Source of the DNA: CAZCJU01 sp964562175
GTDB taxonomy: Bacteria > Bacillota > Clostridia > Oscillospirales > CAG-272
NCBI GenBank assembly: GCA_964562175.1
Contig: CAZLRV010000008.1
Span: forward strand, 1-64,000
Length of the DNA: 64,000 bases
Reading direction: 5' to 3'
Shown: piece after piece, positions 35,865 through 45,438 of the stretch
Layout: every line of letters begins with the position of its first letter
How positions within the stretch are numbered: the stretch's first letter is position 1
Program-made: the position numbers and the translations under genes
Notes under the pieces: model-generated
Databases searched by the model: none
Told to the model about the DNA's origin: nothing
What the model saw: the letters and a program-made list of their open reading frames with translations, nothing else

Positions 35865-36215
35865 TTAAAGCTCCTCTCCTCCTCTGTCGGGAAGCGAACG
35901 CATGATATTTTCGGCACAGATGAGCATATCGATGAGCTTTTTCATCTCGTCGGCATCTGCATCGAAGTAATAGTAATTTTTCGTTCCCTCACGCCGCATT
36001 TTGACTATTCCCGCCTCTTTGAGTATTCCGAGATGATGTGAAACGGCGGGACGCGAAAGATGCGTTTTTTCGGTTATATCGCCCACTCTCACGCCCTCAC
36101 AGCTTCCCATGCGTATCATGGTAAGTATGAGATGCTGCCTGTTCGTGTCTCCGAGTGCGAGAAGTATTCGCCGACAGCTCTTGAATTTTTCCGAAAATTC
36201 CTCAATATCGTACAT
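35865..36215 (-). CDS. ArsR-family transcriptional regulator
   Basis: A 116-aa winged helix-turn-helix protein. The recognition region reads VGDITEKTHLSRPAVSHHLGILKEAGIVKMRREGTKNYYYF. No CxC metal site of the ArsR/SmtB alpha-3 type is present, so the signal is probably not a thiophilic metal. GGGAG precedes the ATG, and TGATATGAT on the minus strand at about 36256-36264 is a possible extended -10. Probable autoregulator of the nitroreductase operon. Confidence 0.88.
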   Translation of the reverse strand: MYDIEEFSEKFKSCRRILLALGDTNRQHLILTMIRMGSCEGVRVGDITEKTHLSRPAVSHHLGILKEAGIVKMRREGTKNYYYFDADADEMKKLIDMLICAENIMRSLPDRGGEEL

Positions 36216-36402
36216 TGCTTTTCTCCCGTTGACTTGCTCTCAAGCCATTTTACATATCATATCACATTTTTTGCCCCAAATGCTCAATGGTAAAGAAAAT
36301 CGATACGAATGTTTTTTCGAGAATAAGCTTATCACAAAAAAATGAACTATGCAACAAAAAAATGTGCGGCGGCGTTTAATTTTCACATAAAAAGAGCGGA
36401 CT

Positions 36403-36414
36403 GAGAATATTCTC
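36403..36414. repeat. 12-bp palindrome at the symporter start
   Basis: GAGAATATTCTC is a perfect palindrome ending 4 nt before the AGCS symporter ATG and occupies the normal Shine-Dalgarno position. Confidence 0.5.
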
Positions 36415-36418
36415 TAAT

Positions 36419-37723
36419 ATGAACAGCTTAAATGAATATATTTTATTGCCGCTTTTGCCCATTGTCGTATTTACAGTCGGCATTTACTTTTTCGCAAGGC
36501 TTGGATTTTACGATCCCGCAGTTCTCTTTTCGGTGCTGAAGCTGCCGTTTAAGGCTCAAAGAACGGATGGGATATCTCCTCTTTCGGCACTTGCCGTTTC
36601 GCTTGCCGGTACTCTCGGCGTGGGTAATATTGCCGGCGTTGCGACGGCGATATCGCTCGGCGGTGCCGGGGCGGTGCTTTGGATGTGGGTAAGCGCCGTT
36701 ATCTGCATGAGTATTAAATATGTCGAAACGTATCTTGCGGTCAAGTACAGAGAAGGGCATGACGGACATTATGTAGGCGGCCCCATGTATTATATGGAAA
36801 AATGCTTCGGCACGCCTGTTTTTTCCACCGTATTCGGCGTTTTGTGTCTATGCTCCTGCCTCATAGCCTCACCGACGGTGCAGGTGGGCTGTGCAAGTGG
36901 CGCAGTGAGAGATATGTGCGGTGTGCCTCGTGTTGTGACGGGGGCGGTGTTTGCCGTTTTGTGCTATCTTACCGTGAGATGCGGCATAAGCTCGATATCC
37001 TCGTTTTGCGAGAAGCTGATACCGCTCGTTACGGGCGTGTTCTTTCTTGTATCGCTTGCCGTCGTGATATCCTCGTATAAGCGAGTGCCGAATATGCTCG
37101 GTGAGATATTTTCGCAAGCACTCGATATAAAGTCGGCTTTTGCCGGCTTCGGCGGTCATATGCTCGGTAAAAGCATTAAGCAGGGAACGGTAAAGGGCAT
37201 TTTGTCACATGAGGCGGGCTGCGGTGTGGCATCCATAGCTCATGCCGCATCCGATGCTTCCTCACCGTCGCACCAGGGTGCGTGCGGTATGCTTGAGGTG
37301 CTTGTCGATACCGTCATAATGTGTACCCTCACCGCCTTTGTGATATTGCTGTCGGGCGTCGATGTGAGCGGCTATGACGGTGTAAAGACGACGGGGGAGG
37401 CTTATTCCGTGTTTTTTCCCACGCTCGGCAGTCGGTTTATAACCTCGCTCACCGTATTCTACGCCTTTGCCGCAATAATATGTCAAGCGTATCACGTTAC
37501 GGTGTGCATGAATTATCTTACGAAAAACGAAACGGTGAGAAAAGCGACATTGCCGTTCTTTTGCCTCTGCGTTATCCTCGGCTCGTGTGTGGCACCGTCG
37601 TTTATGTGGGAGCTGAGCGATACGTTTACCTGCATTTTGACGCTGTTCAATACGGTATGCCTTGCTTTGCTTGCAAAGCACGTAAATTGCCGAGGGAATG
37701 CTTTATTTTGTAAAATTTTATGA
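36419..37723 (+). CDS. Sodium:alanine/glycine symporter (AGCS family)
   Basis: A 434-aa membrane transporter with about ten helices. The AGCS motifs are LAGTLGVGNIAGVATAISLG, YVGGPMYYMEK and GILSHEAGCGVASIAHAASD. The family couples Na+ or H+ to uptake of alanine or glycine. No Shine-Dalgarno is seen before the ATG because a 12-bp palindrome lies there. Divergent from the arsR gene with a 203-bp AT-rich gap. Confidence 0.9.
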   Translation: MNSLNEYILLPLLPIVVFTVGIYFFARLGFYDPAVLFSVLKLPFKAQRTDGISPLSALAVSLAGTLGVGNIAGVATAISLGGAGAVLWMWVSAVICMSIKYVETYLAVKYREGHDGHYVGGPMYYMEKCFGTPVFSTVFGVLCLCSCLIASPTVQVGCASGAVRDMCGVPRVVTGAVFAVLCYLTVRCGISSISSFCEKLIPLVTGVFFLVSLAVVISSYKRVPNMLGEIFSQALDIKSAFAGFGGHMLGKSIKQGTVKGILSHEAGCGVASIAHAASDASSPSHQGACGMLEVLVDTVIMCTLTAFVILLSGVDVSGYDGVKTTGEAYSVFFPTLGSRFITSLTVFYAFAAIICQAYHVTVCMNYLTKNETVRKATLPFFCLCVILGSCVAPSFMWELSDTFTCILTLFNTVCLALLAKHVNCRGNALFCKIL

Positions 37724-37739
37724 AAACATCAAAAACCGG

Positions 37740-37768
37740 TTTACAAATCGCAAATAGTATGGTATACT
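37740..37768 (+). promoter_or_regulatory. Promoter of the lipoprotein gene
   Basis: TTTACA (37740-37745), 17-bp spacer, TATACT (37763-37768), about 50 bp before the start codon. Confidence 0.65.
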
Positions 37769-37813
37769 GTAAATCGGAGCAGTATAACGAACCGTGCGTT
37801 CTGTAAAGGAGAG

Positions 37814-38674
37814 ATGCAATTGCAAAGGCTTCGATATATTTGTCTTGCCCTCGCCCTGCCGCTTGCACTCGGTGCGACGGGCTGTAAGAGGTCCGAGGAG
37901 CGAGAGGGGACGGAGGCGACAGCACAAGGAGCATATACGTCCTCAAGCGATACGGCACATGAGTCCGACGTTGAAACGGTCGGTGAGAATACGGGTGCGG
38001 ACAGTGCGATAAATATGTACGGCGACGGCTGGTACACGGCAAGCATGAGCGAGCAGATAATGGCGGATGACGACGATTGGATATTTACCGGCAGAAACAC
38101 AAAGCTGTATTTCGGCTCTTATGCCGGCTGTGATACGGACGGCGGGGAATTTACCTTGATAAACAGACATTTCTATAACGATGAAAAAAACTGCGTTATG
38201 GAATTTGAGCTGTATACACCGGATAACGCCTCACCCGAATACGACAAGAGCGAAAACACGCTTTTTGCGGCACTTCGCGTGCAGTATGAAACGAGTACGC
38301 TTTCCGACGGTGACGGGCTGTGGCTCGGCTTCAAAAAGGACGAGCTTGCCATAGCGAACGCGGCAGACGGGGACGATATAAAAACGTACAAGCTTCCGTA
38401 TTCGTTTTCCGAGGGCTTTCGCCGTGTGCGTATCGAGGATGACAAGCGGAGCGGCACCGTTTCACTCTCACTTGAGGATGATTCGGGCAAGCTCAATGAG
38501 GTGTACAGGCTGAGCGTCGGCTCGGAGGTGCGACTTTATTCATACACCGACGGCTTTACCGACCCGATCGCCGTGTTGAGTACCGAGGGCGATATATCAC
38601 CCGACGGACAGATAAAGCTGTTCTGCAACGGGCGCGGCGGCGTGTATATAAAAAACGTGGCGTGTAAAAAGTAA
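37814..38674 (+). CDS. Lipoprotein of unknown function
   Basis: A 286-aa lipoprotein with a type II signal peptide and lipobox GATGC near residue 24, then a Ser/Thr/Glu-rich linker (25-65). The mature domain (about 75-286) looks like a beta-sandwich (LYFGSYAG, CVMEFELYTPDN, VRIEDDKRSGTVSLSLED), possibly carbohydrate-binding. ATG 37814 is only 2 nt from AAGGAG; an in-frame TTG at 37820 is better spaced and may be the true start. It precedes a secreted GH99-like gene by 36 bp, which suggests a shared glycan role. Confidence 0.72.
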   Translation: MQLQRLRYICLALALPLALGATGCKRSEEREGTEATAQGAYTSSSDTAHESDVETVGENTGADSAINMYGDGWYTASMSEQIMADDDDWIFTGRNTKLYFGSYAGCDTDGGEFTLINRHFYNDEKNCVMEFELYTPDNASPEYDKSENTLFAALRVQYETSTLSDGDGLWLGFKKDELAIANAADGDDIKTYKLPYSFSEGFRRVRIEDDKRSGTVSLSLEDDSGKLNEVYRLSVGSEVRLYSYTDGFTDPIAVLSTEGDISPDGQIKLFCNGRGGVYIKNVACKK

Positions 38675-38710
38675 AATACGGCGTGTGCCGTTAAAATAAT
38701 TTATAAAGGT

Positions 38711-40846
38711 ATGGAATCAAAAATGAAGAAAATGCGTAAAGGCTTATCGGCGGCGCTTGCGGCTCTTATGCTTTTGTCATCCACCTCACTCACCACACTT
38801 GCCGAGGACGATGAGAGAGTGAATCAGGCTGACATAGCGGGCGAGGTAGACCCCACTCAATGGGTGGGAGTTGACGGACTCGGACGAGAGCTTACCACCT
38901 ATGAGCAGGCAGGCGACAAAAAAGAAAAGACAGTCGGTATGTTCTATTGGACATGGCATCAGGAGCAAGCCAACAACAAGCTGGGAACCATCACCAACAT
39001 GGAGCAGTTTTCAAAGCTTCATCCCGAGGCGATCAACGATTACGATAACCCCGTATGGAAGCAATGCACGGGTGCGTACTTCTGGAACGAGCCTATCTAC
39101 GGCTATTATTCGGGTGCGGACTCATATGTTTTGCGTAAGCAAGCGGAGCTTTTAGCGGACGCCGGTGTCGATTTCGTCGTTTTCGACTGCACCAACGGTA
39201 ATATGACATGGGACGGCGCAACGACTAAGCTGCTTAATGTATGGGCGGATGCGGCACTTGACGGCGTAAAGGTGCCCAAGGTATCGTTTATGCTCCCGTT
39301 TCAGCAAAGTCCCGATACGAAGACCTCTGTGACCAATCTTTACAAAAGATTCTATTCGAACGAAAAATTCAAGGATATGTGGTTTATACTTGACGGCAAG
39401 CCGCTTATGATAGGATACTCGGCAAGCGTAAGTTCAAACAGCGAGATATACAACCACTTTACATGGCGTGCCAACGTGGCAAGCTATTTTGAAGGCGACA
39501 AGACAAACACCTATTGGGGCTGGTTGCACGTGTATCCGCAGGCGGTATATACCGCAAAAAGAGCCAAAAAGCCCGAAATGACGACGGTCGGCGTTGCAAT
39601 GAACGCAAACTACGCCAAAAATAAGCTTCAGGCAATGAACGGTCCGAACAACATGGGCAGAAGCTACGCAAAGGGCGATTACTCGTATTCGTACACATAT
39701 AAGGGACAGACCGTTACGGTAGATGCGAACATAGCGGACTCAAAGCTGTACGGACGCAATTTCCAACAGCAGTGGGATTACGCCATTGAGCAGGACCCCG
39801 AAATAATATTCGTAACGGGCTGGAACGAGTGGATAGCCGACAGACATAACAATTGGTCGCCCAACATACCGGAAACGATGCTCGAAAACGCATTCCCCGA
39901 TACGTTCGATGACGAAAACTCACGTGATATCGAGCCGACAAAGGGAGATCTTAAGGACCACTATTACAATCAGCTCGTATCGAATATCCGTCGCTTCAAG
40001 GGCATGAGCAAAACGCAGACCTATACCTCAAAAAAGACTATAGACGTTAAGGGCGATGTATCGCAATGGGATTTTGACAGCGTTGCCGTATTCAATCACT
40101 ATATAAACAACACATATGACCGCACCTCCTTCGGCTATAACAGAACAAAGTACGAAAATAAGACGATGAGAAACGACATAGCTCAAGCGAGAGTGGCTTA
40201 CGATGATAGCAATATCTATTTCTATGTTCGCACGGTAGATAATTTGACCTCCTCGTCCGATACGGCGTGGATGCGTCTGTTTATCGATACACAGGAGGCG
40301 ACGGCAAACGGCGCTGCGTGGGAGGAATACGAGTACGTTATAAACCGCGAAAGCCCCTCTGCCGATAAGGCAACGCTTGAACGCTCGACGGGCGGCTGGA
40401 ATTGGGAAAAGGTTGCGGATGTCGATTATTCCGTATCGGGCAAAGTGCTTCAAATAGCCGTTCCCCGCTCGGCTCTCGGTCTGACAGACAGCCTCAGCTT
40501 CAATTTCAAGTGGTCGGATAATATGCAAGCCGACGGCGATATAATGGACTTCTACACAAACGGAGATGTTGCCCCCGGTGCGAGATTTATGTTCGCATTT
40601 TCGGGTGACCCCAACGCAGCAGAGGCTCCTACAGGCTCTGTCTCGACACAAGCCCCCGGCAACGTCGTAACGGATGCATCGGGTAACGTCGTGACTGACG
40701 ATGCGGGTAATCTCGTAACGGTCGACTCCGATTCACAGGGTGAGGGCGGCAACAGCACAGTCGTCTACATTGCCGTAGGCGTAGGTGCCGTCGCACTTAT
40801 CGGAATTGCGGTCGCAACTGTATTGGTTCTTAAGAAAAAGAAGTGA
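38711..40846 (+). CDS. Secreted GH71/GH99-like protein with C-terminal membrane anchor
   Basis: A 711-aa exported protein. The signal peptide (about 1-31) is followed by a TIM-barrel domain (about 75-425) of the GH71/GH99-like type, with GMFYWTWHQEQ, AGVDFVVFDCTNG, KPLMIGYSA and FVTGWNEWIA. Next is a carbohydrate-binding beta-sandwich of CBM9/DOMON type (about 450-630: DVKGDVSQWDFD, RLFIDTQEA), then imperfect repeats of GNVVTDASGN, a transmembrane helix and a KKKK tail. The family includes endo-alpha-mannan enzymes; the substrate here is not predictable. ATG 38723 is an alternative start. Its stop overlaps the cimA GTG start. Confidence 0.72.
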   Translation: MESKMKKMRKGLSAALAALMLLSSTSLTTLAEDDERVNQADIAGEVDPTQWVGVDGLGRELTTYEQAGDKKEKTVGMFYWTWHQEQANNKLGTITNMEQFSKLHPEAINDYDNPVWKQCTGAYFWNEPIYGYYSGADSYVLRKQAELLADAGVDFVVFDCTNGNMTWDGATTKLLNVWADAALDGVKVPKVSFMLPFQQSPDTKTSVTNLYKRFYSNEKFKDMWFILDGKPLMIGYSASVSSNSEIYNHFTWRANVASYFEGDKTNTYWGWLHVYPQAVYTAKRAKKPEMTTVGVAMNANYAKNKLQAMNGPNNMGRSYAKGDYSYSYTYKGQTVTVDANIADSKLYGRNFQQQWDYAIEQDPEIIFVTGWNEWIADRHNNWSPNIPETMLENAFPDTFDDENSRDIEPTKGDLKDHYYNQLVSNIRRFKGMSKTQTYTSKKTIDVKGDVSQWDFDSVAVFNHYINNTYDRTSFGYNRTKYENKTMRNDIAQARVAYDDSNIYFYVRTVDNLTSSSDTAWMRLFIDTQEATANGAAWEEYEYVINRESPSADKATLERSTGGWNWEKVADVDYSVSGKVLQIAVPRSALGLTDSLSFNFKWSDNMQADGDIMDFYTNGDVAPGARFMFAFSGDPNAAEAPTGSVSTQAPGNVVTDASGNVVTDDAGNLVTVDSDSQGEGGNSTVVYIAVGVGAVALIGIAVATVLVLKKKK

Positions 40847-42411
40847 AAAAGATAATCGAAATATACGATTCCACTCTGCGTGACGGTTCTCAGGGAGAGG
40901 GCGTATCATTTTCGGTAAGCGATAAGATAAAAATAACGAAGGCTCTGGACAGCTTTCACATAGATTATATTGAGGCGGGTTTTCCCGCCTCAAATCCCAA
41001 GGATGCGGAATACTTCGAGCGTATGAAGGGCGTTGAGCTTAAAAACTCAAGGCTTTGCGCATTCGGCAGTACTCTGCGCTACGGCAGACAGCCGCAGGAC
41101 GACCCCGCACTTTCTGCGCTGCTCAATGCGGGCACACCGTGTGTTGCCGTTTTCGGAAAGGCAAGCGCAGAGCAGGCCGGTGCCGTGCTTCACGTAAGCC
41201 GAGAACAGAATTTGGAGCTTATCGAAAAGACGGTGCGCTATTTGAAGTCCCACGGCAGAGAGGTCATATTCGATGCGGAGCATTTTTATATCGGATATAA
41301 AAGCGACCCCGAATATGCCGTGCTTGTTTTGGATACGGCTCGTATGGCGGGTGCGGATGTATTGTGCTTATGCGATACCGGAGGCGACCTTTTGCCCGAG
41401 GACGCTTACAAAATAACGGATGAGATATGCAAAAGATATCCCGATGTGCGCATCGGCGTGCATTATCATGACGACATCGGCTGTGCCGTCGCAAATTCGC
41501 TTATAGCCGCACGTGTGGGCGTATCTCAGATACAAGGCACGTTTTTGGGCTACGGCGAGCGGTGCGGAAACGCCGATCTGTCAGTGGTGATACCGAATTT
41601 GAAATTCAAATACGGCTGTGAGTTTAAGCAGGATATGCGACTGCTTAAGAAAACGGCAAATGAGATATCCGAGCTGTCAAATACGAGAATACGCAATAAT
41701 AAGCCGTATATCGGCAAGAGTGCGTTCGGTCATAAGGCGGGTATGCATATCGATGCGGTGAAAAAACTGCCGTCAAGCTTTGAGCATATCGCCCCGGAGC
41801 TTGTGGGAAACGAAAGAAAGTTTCTTCTCTCGGAAATGTCGGGCAGAGGCACTCTGCTTGATGAGGTAAGACGCTTCGTACCCAATGCGGATAAGGATTC
41901 GCCGGAGCTTAAGCTTGCACTTGAGGCACTTAAGGAAAAAGAGCATTACGGCTACCATTACGAGGCGGCAGAGGCTTCATTGCAATTGCTGCTTGCAAAA
42001 AAATTTTATAAATATTCTCCGAAATTCAAGGTCATTCTTTACAAAACGACGGACGATTTTCCGTCTGCCGAGGGAGGAATGACTGCGGGTGCCTTGATAG
42101 TTATCGAGGTCGACGGAAAAACGGAAACGAGCGCATCGCTCGGAAACGGTCCGGTAAACGCACTTGACCTCGCACTGCGGCGTGCGTTGAGCGTTTTCTA
42201 TCCGCAGATAGAAAAGCTTTGCCTTGTCGATTTTAAGGTCAGAGTCATCGACTCCGGTTCGACGACTGCGGCAAAGGTGCGAGTGCTGATAGAAACGACG
42301 GACGGCGAAAAGACTTGGACGACTCTCGGTGTTTCCCACGATGTTATCGAAGCAAGCTTTACCGCCTTGACGGATTCGTTTGAATATAAGCTGTCCGAGT
42401 GCGATAAATAG
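40843..42411 (+). CDS. cimA: Citramalate synthase
   Basis: A 522-aa DRE-TIM enzyme condensing pyruvate and acetyl-CoA to citramalate, giving 2-oxobutyrate for isoleucine without threonine deaminase. N-terminal IEIYDSTLRDGSQGEGVSFS, IEAGFPASNPKDAEYF and the metal motif HYHDDIGCAVANS identify the CimA subgroup. GYGERCGNADL and the C-terminal LeuA allosteric domain (about 400-520) are complete. GTG start overlaps the preceding stop by 4 nt with only a weak ribosome site. It leads the leu cluster, whose LeuCD and LeuB can process citramalate as well. Confidence 0.9.
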   Translation: MKKIIEIYDSTLRDGSQGEGVSFSVSDKIKITKALDSFHIDYIEAGFPASNPKDAEYFERMKGVELKNSRLCAFGSTLRYGRQPQDDPALSALLNAGTPCVAVFGKASAEQAGAVLHVSREQNLELIEKTVRYLKSHGREVIFDAEHFYIGYKSDPEYAVLVLDTARMAGADVLCLCDTGGDLLPEDAYKITDEICKRYPDVRIGVHYHDDIGCAVANSLIAARVGVSQIQGTFLGYGERCGNADLSVVIPNLKFKYGCEFKQDMRLLKKTANEISELSNTRIRNNKPYIGKSAFGHKAGMHIDAVKKLPSSFEHIAPELVGNERKFLLSEMSGRGTLLDEVRRFVPNADKDSPELKLALEALKEKEHYGYHYEAAEASLQLLLAKKFYKYSPKFKVILYKTTDDFPSAEGGMTAGALIVIEVDGKTETSASLGNGPVNALDLALRRALSVFYPQIEKLCLVDFKVRVIDSGSTTAAKVRVLIETTDGEKTWTTLGVSHDVIEASFTALTDSFEYKLSECDK

Positions 42412-42493
42412 CTCAATGGCTTCTTCATTTCTTAATTATCGAGGAATAATTATGAGATGAGGGAGCTTTTTGCCTTTATATGATAGGAATAAT

Positions 42494-44155
42494 ATGAAGA
42501 ATGTAAAAAAATACGAACCGCAGTTTTTTCCCGTTGTACCGAGGTGCAGAAAATGGACGGAAAAAACGCTTATAGAAAAGCCGCCCGTATGGTGTTCTGT
42601 AGATCTGCGTGACGGCAATCAATCGCTTGTCGTGCCGATGAGCCTTGAGGAAAAGCTTGAGTTTTTCAAGCTGCTCGTCAAGGTCGGCTTCAAAGAAATA
42701 GAGGTGGGCTTCCCCGCCGCCTCACAGACAGAATACACATTTTTAAGAGAGCTTATAGACAACGATATGATACCCGATGACGTTACGGTGCAGGTGCTTA
42801 CACAGAGCAGGGAGCATATCATTCGCAAGACCTTCGAAGCACTTGACGGATGCAAAAACGCCATAGTGCATCTGTATAATTCCACCTCCGTCGCTCAACG
42901 ACAGCAGGTATTCCGCAAGAGCAAGGAAGAAATAATAGATATCGCCGTCACCGGTGCGGAGCTGTTTAACAAAATAAGTGCGGAGCATGGGGCTTGCTAC
43001 AGATATGAGTATTCGCCCGAATCGTTTACGGGTACTGAGCCGGAATTTGCACTTGAGGTGTGTAACGCCGTGCTTGACGTGTGGCGACCGAGTGCGGAAA
43101 GACCTGCGATAATAAATCTGCCCGTAACGGTCGAGCTTTCCTCGCCGCACGTTTACGCCGATCAGGTCGAATATATGTGCGAGAATTTGAAATACAGGGA
43201 AAACGTGGTGGTTTCGCTTCATCCGCATAACGACAGAGGCTGTGCCGTTGCCGATTCGGAGCTTGGCTTGCTTGCGGGAGCGGACAGAATAGAGGGAACT
43301 TTGTTCGGTAACGGCGAGAGAACGGGAAACGCCGATATCGTAACGCTTGCGCTGAATATGTACGCACAGGGAGTCGACCCGAGGCTCGATCTGTCGCATA
43401 TGCCCGAGATAACGGAGCTTTACGAGCGTGTTACGGGAATGTCGGTATACGAAAGACAGCCGTATGCGGGCAAGCTCGTGTTTGCCGCATTCTCCGGCTC
43501 GCATCAGGATGCCATAGCAAAGGGTATGAAATACAGAGAGGAAAACAACTCGGATATATGGAACGTGCCGTATTTGCCGATAGACCCCGCAGACGTGGGA
43601 CGTGAGTACGAAACGGACGTTATACGCATAAATTCCCAATCCGGCAAGGGCGGTATCGGCTATCTGCTTGAGCATAATTTCGGCTATGTGCTTCCGACGA
43701 AAATGCGAGAGGATGTCGGCTATACGATAAAGAACATATCCGACAATGCACACGCAGAGCTTGCGCCGAAGCAGGTCTTGTCGGAGTTTACGAAAGAGTA
43801 CGTAAACGTAAACGATACGGTAAGGCTTATAGATTACAGATTTGTACGCTCAAATGTGATGAACGTCACACTGCATATAGATGTGGACGGGGAGCGTAAG
43901 GAGATATCCGCAAGCGGAAACGGTCGCCTTGATGCCGTGAGCAACGCACTGAAAAAGCATCTTGACGTATCGTTTACCGATCTGACCTACGAGGAGCACG
44001 CTTTGACAAAGGGTTCTTCCTCGCAGGCTATAACATATGTAAGCATTACTTGCCACAGCGGCAGAAAGGTCTGGGGCGTGGGAATACACGACGATATTAT
44101 CGCATCATCCGTGAACGCGCTCTTTTCCGCACTTAACCGCAGTATGAAAATATAG
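42494..44155 (+). CDS. leuA: 2-isopropylmalate synthase, long (type 2) form
   Basis: A 553-aa DRE-TIM enzyme making 2-isopropylmalate from 2-oxoisovalerate and acetyl-CoA. EKPPVWCSVDLRDGNQSL, EVGFPAASQTEY, SLHPHNDRGCAVA and LFGNGERTGNAD are typical of the fungal/actinobacterial-type LeuA (about 550-600 aa), distinct from the 510-aa form. The leucine-sensing C-terminal domain (about 420-553) is present. ATG 42494 follows AGGAAT and starts the family-typical N-terminus; an in-frame TTG lies 24 nt upstream. Confidence 0.93.
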   Translation: MKNVKKYEPQFFPVVPRCRKWTEKTLIEKPPVWCSVDLRDGNQSLVVPMSLEEKLEFFKLLVKVGFKEIEVGFPAASQTEYTFLRELIDNDMIPDDVTVQVLTQSREHIIRKTFEALDGCKNAIVHLYNSTSVAQRQQVFRKSKEEIIDIAVTGAELFNKISAEHGACYRYEYSPESFTGTEPEFALEVCNAVLDVWRPSAERPAIINLPVTVELSSPHVYADQVEYMCENLKYRENVVVSLHPHNDRGCAVADSELGLLAGADRIEGTLFGNGERTGNADIVTLALNMYAQGVDPRLDLSHMPEITELYERVTGMSVYERQPYAGKLVFAAFSGSHQDAIAKGMKYREENNSDIWNVPYLPIDPADVGREYETDVIRINSQSGKGGIGYLLEHNFGYVLPTKMREDVGYTIKNISDNAHAELAPKQVLSEFTKEYVNVNDTVRLIDYRFVRSNVMNVTLHIDVDGERKEISASGNGRLDAVSNALKKHLDVSFTDLTYEEHALTKGSSSQAITYVSITCHSGRKVWGVGIHDDIIASSVNALFSALNRSMKI

Positions 44156-44167
44156 GAGGTAAATAAT

Positions 44168-45427
44168 ATGTCCATGACCTTGACTCAAAAAATACTTGCC
44201 GCTCACGCACACCTCGATAAGGTAGAGCCGGGCGAGCTTATAAAAATAAAGCTTGATATGGTGCTGGGAAACGATATTACCTCACCCGTTGCCATAAACG
44301 AATTCGAGAAATACGGCTTTGATAAGATATTCGATAAAAACAAGATATCGCTCGTAATGGACCATTTTACGCCGAATAAGGATATCAAAGCCGCCGAGCA
44401 GGCAAAGGCGTGCCGCTGTTTTGCGAAAAAATACGGTATAAAGCATTTCTACGATGTGGGAGAAATGGGTATAGAACACGCACTTTTGCCCGAAAAAGGA
44501 CTTGTCGCACCCGGTGAGGCGATCATCGGCGCAGACTCGCATACGTGTACATACGGTGCGCTGGGTGCTTTCTCAACGGGCGTAGGCTCTACAGATATGG
44601 CGGCGGCAATGATAAGCGGCAAGTGCTGGCTGAAGGTGCCGACGGCTCTTAAATTCACGCTTGTCGGAAGGCTTAGCCCGTATTGCTCGGGCAAGGACGT
44701 TATTTTGCATATCATAGGTATGATAGGCGTTGAGGGAGCCTTGTATAAGTCAATGGAGTTTTTCGGCCCCGGACTTGCCTCGCTTTCGATGGATGACAGA
44801 CTCTGCATGGCAAATATGGCAGTTGAGGCGGGAGCGAAAAACGGAATATTCGATGTCGATGAAATTACGCTCGATTATTGCAAAGACCGTGTTAATAGGG
44901 AATTTACCGTATACAGAGCCGATGAGGACGCTTTGTACGATGCCGAATACGAAATAGACTTAGGTAAGATAGAGCCGCTTGTAGCCTGTCCGCATCTGCC
45001 CGAAAACACGGAAACGGCTCGCCGACTCGGTCAGGTCAAAATAGACCAATGCGTTATAGGCTCGTGTACAAACGGCAGAATATCGGATATGGCAGCCGCC
45101 GCAGAGGTATTTGACGGCAGACACGTCGCAGACGGCGTTCGCTGTATCATAATTCCCGCAACGCAAAAGGTATACCTCGAATGCATAAAAAGAGGCTATA
45201 CGGAGATATTCGTAAAAGCCGGCTGTGCCGTATCGACACCGACCTGCGGTCCGTGCCTCGGCGGTCATATGGGAATACTCGGAGAAAACGAATGCGCAAT
45301 AGCGACGACAAACCGCAATTTCGTCGGCAGAATGGGTCATGTGACCTCAAAGGTGTATCTTGCAAGCCCCGCAACGGCGGCGGCATCCGCCGTATGCGGT
45401 CATATATGCGATGTACGGGATATTTAA
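44168..45427 (+). CDS. leuC: 3-isopropylmalate dehydratase large subunit
   Basis: A 419-aa aconitase-family subunit with a [4Fe-4S] cluster; Cys ligands are in VIGSCTNGRISD and STPTCGPCLGGHMG. The short length matches the archaeal/clostridial LeuC type, which often also isomerises citramalate. GGAGGT lies 7 nt before the ATG. Works with the adjacent LeuD. Confidence 0.95.
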   Translation: MSMTLTQKILAAHAHLDKVEPGELIKIKLDMVLGNDITSPVAINEFEKYGFDKIFDKNKISLVMDHFTPNKDIKAAEQAKACRCFAKKYGIKHFYDVGEMGIEHALLPEKGLVAPGEAIIGADSHTCTYGALGAFSTGVGSTDMAAAMISGKCWLKVPTALKFTLVGRLSPYCSGKDVILHIIGMIGVEGALYKSMEFFGPGLASLSMDDRLCMANMAVEAGAKNGIFDVDEITLDYCKDRVNREFTVYRADEDALYDAEYEIDLGKIEPLVACPHLPENTETARRLGQVKIDQCVIGSCTNGRISDMAAAAEVFDGRHVADGVRCIIIPATQKVYLECIKRGYTEIFVKAGCAVSTPTCGPCLGGHMGILGENECAIATTNRNFVGRMGHVTSKVYLASPATAAASAVCGHICDVRDI

Positions 45428-45438
45428 GGAGGAAAGCA

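Noticed and set aside
42743..43753. Minus-strand open frame (about 336 codons) antisense to leuA
   Set aside because: Antisense to a gene with intact catalytic motifs; translation is low-complexity and unlike any family.
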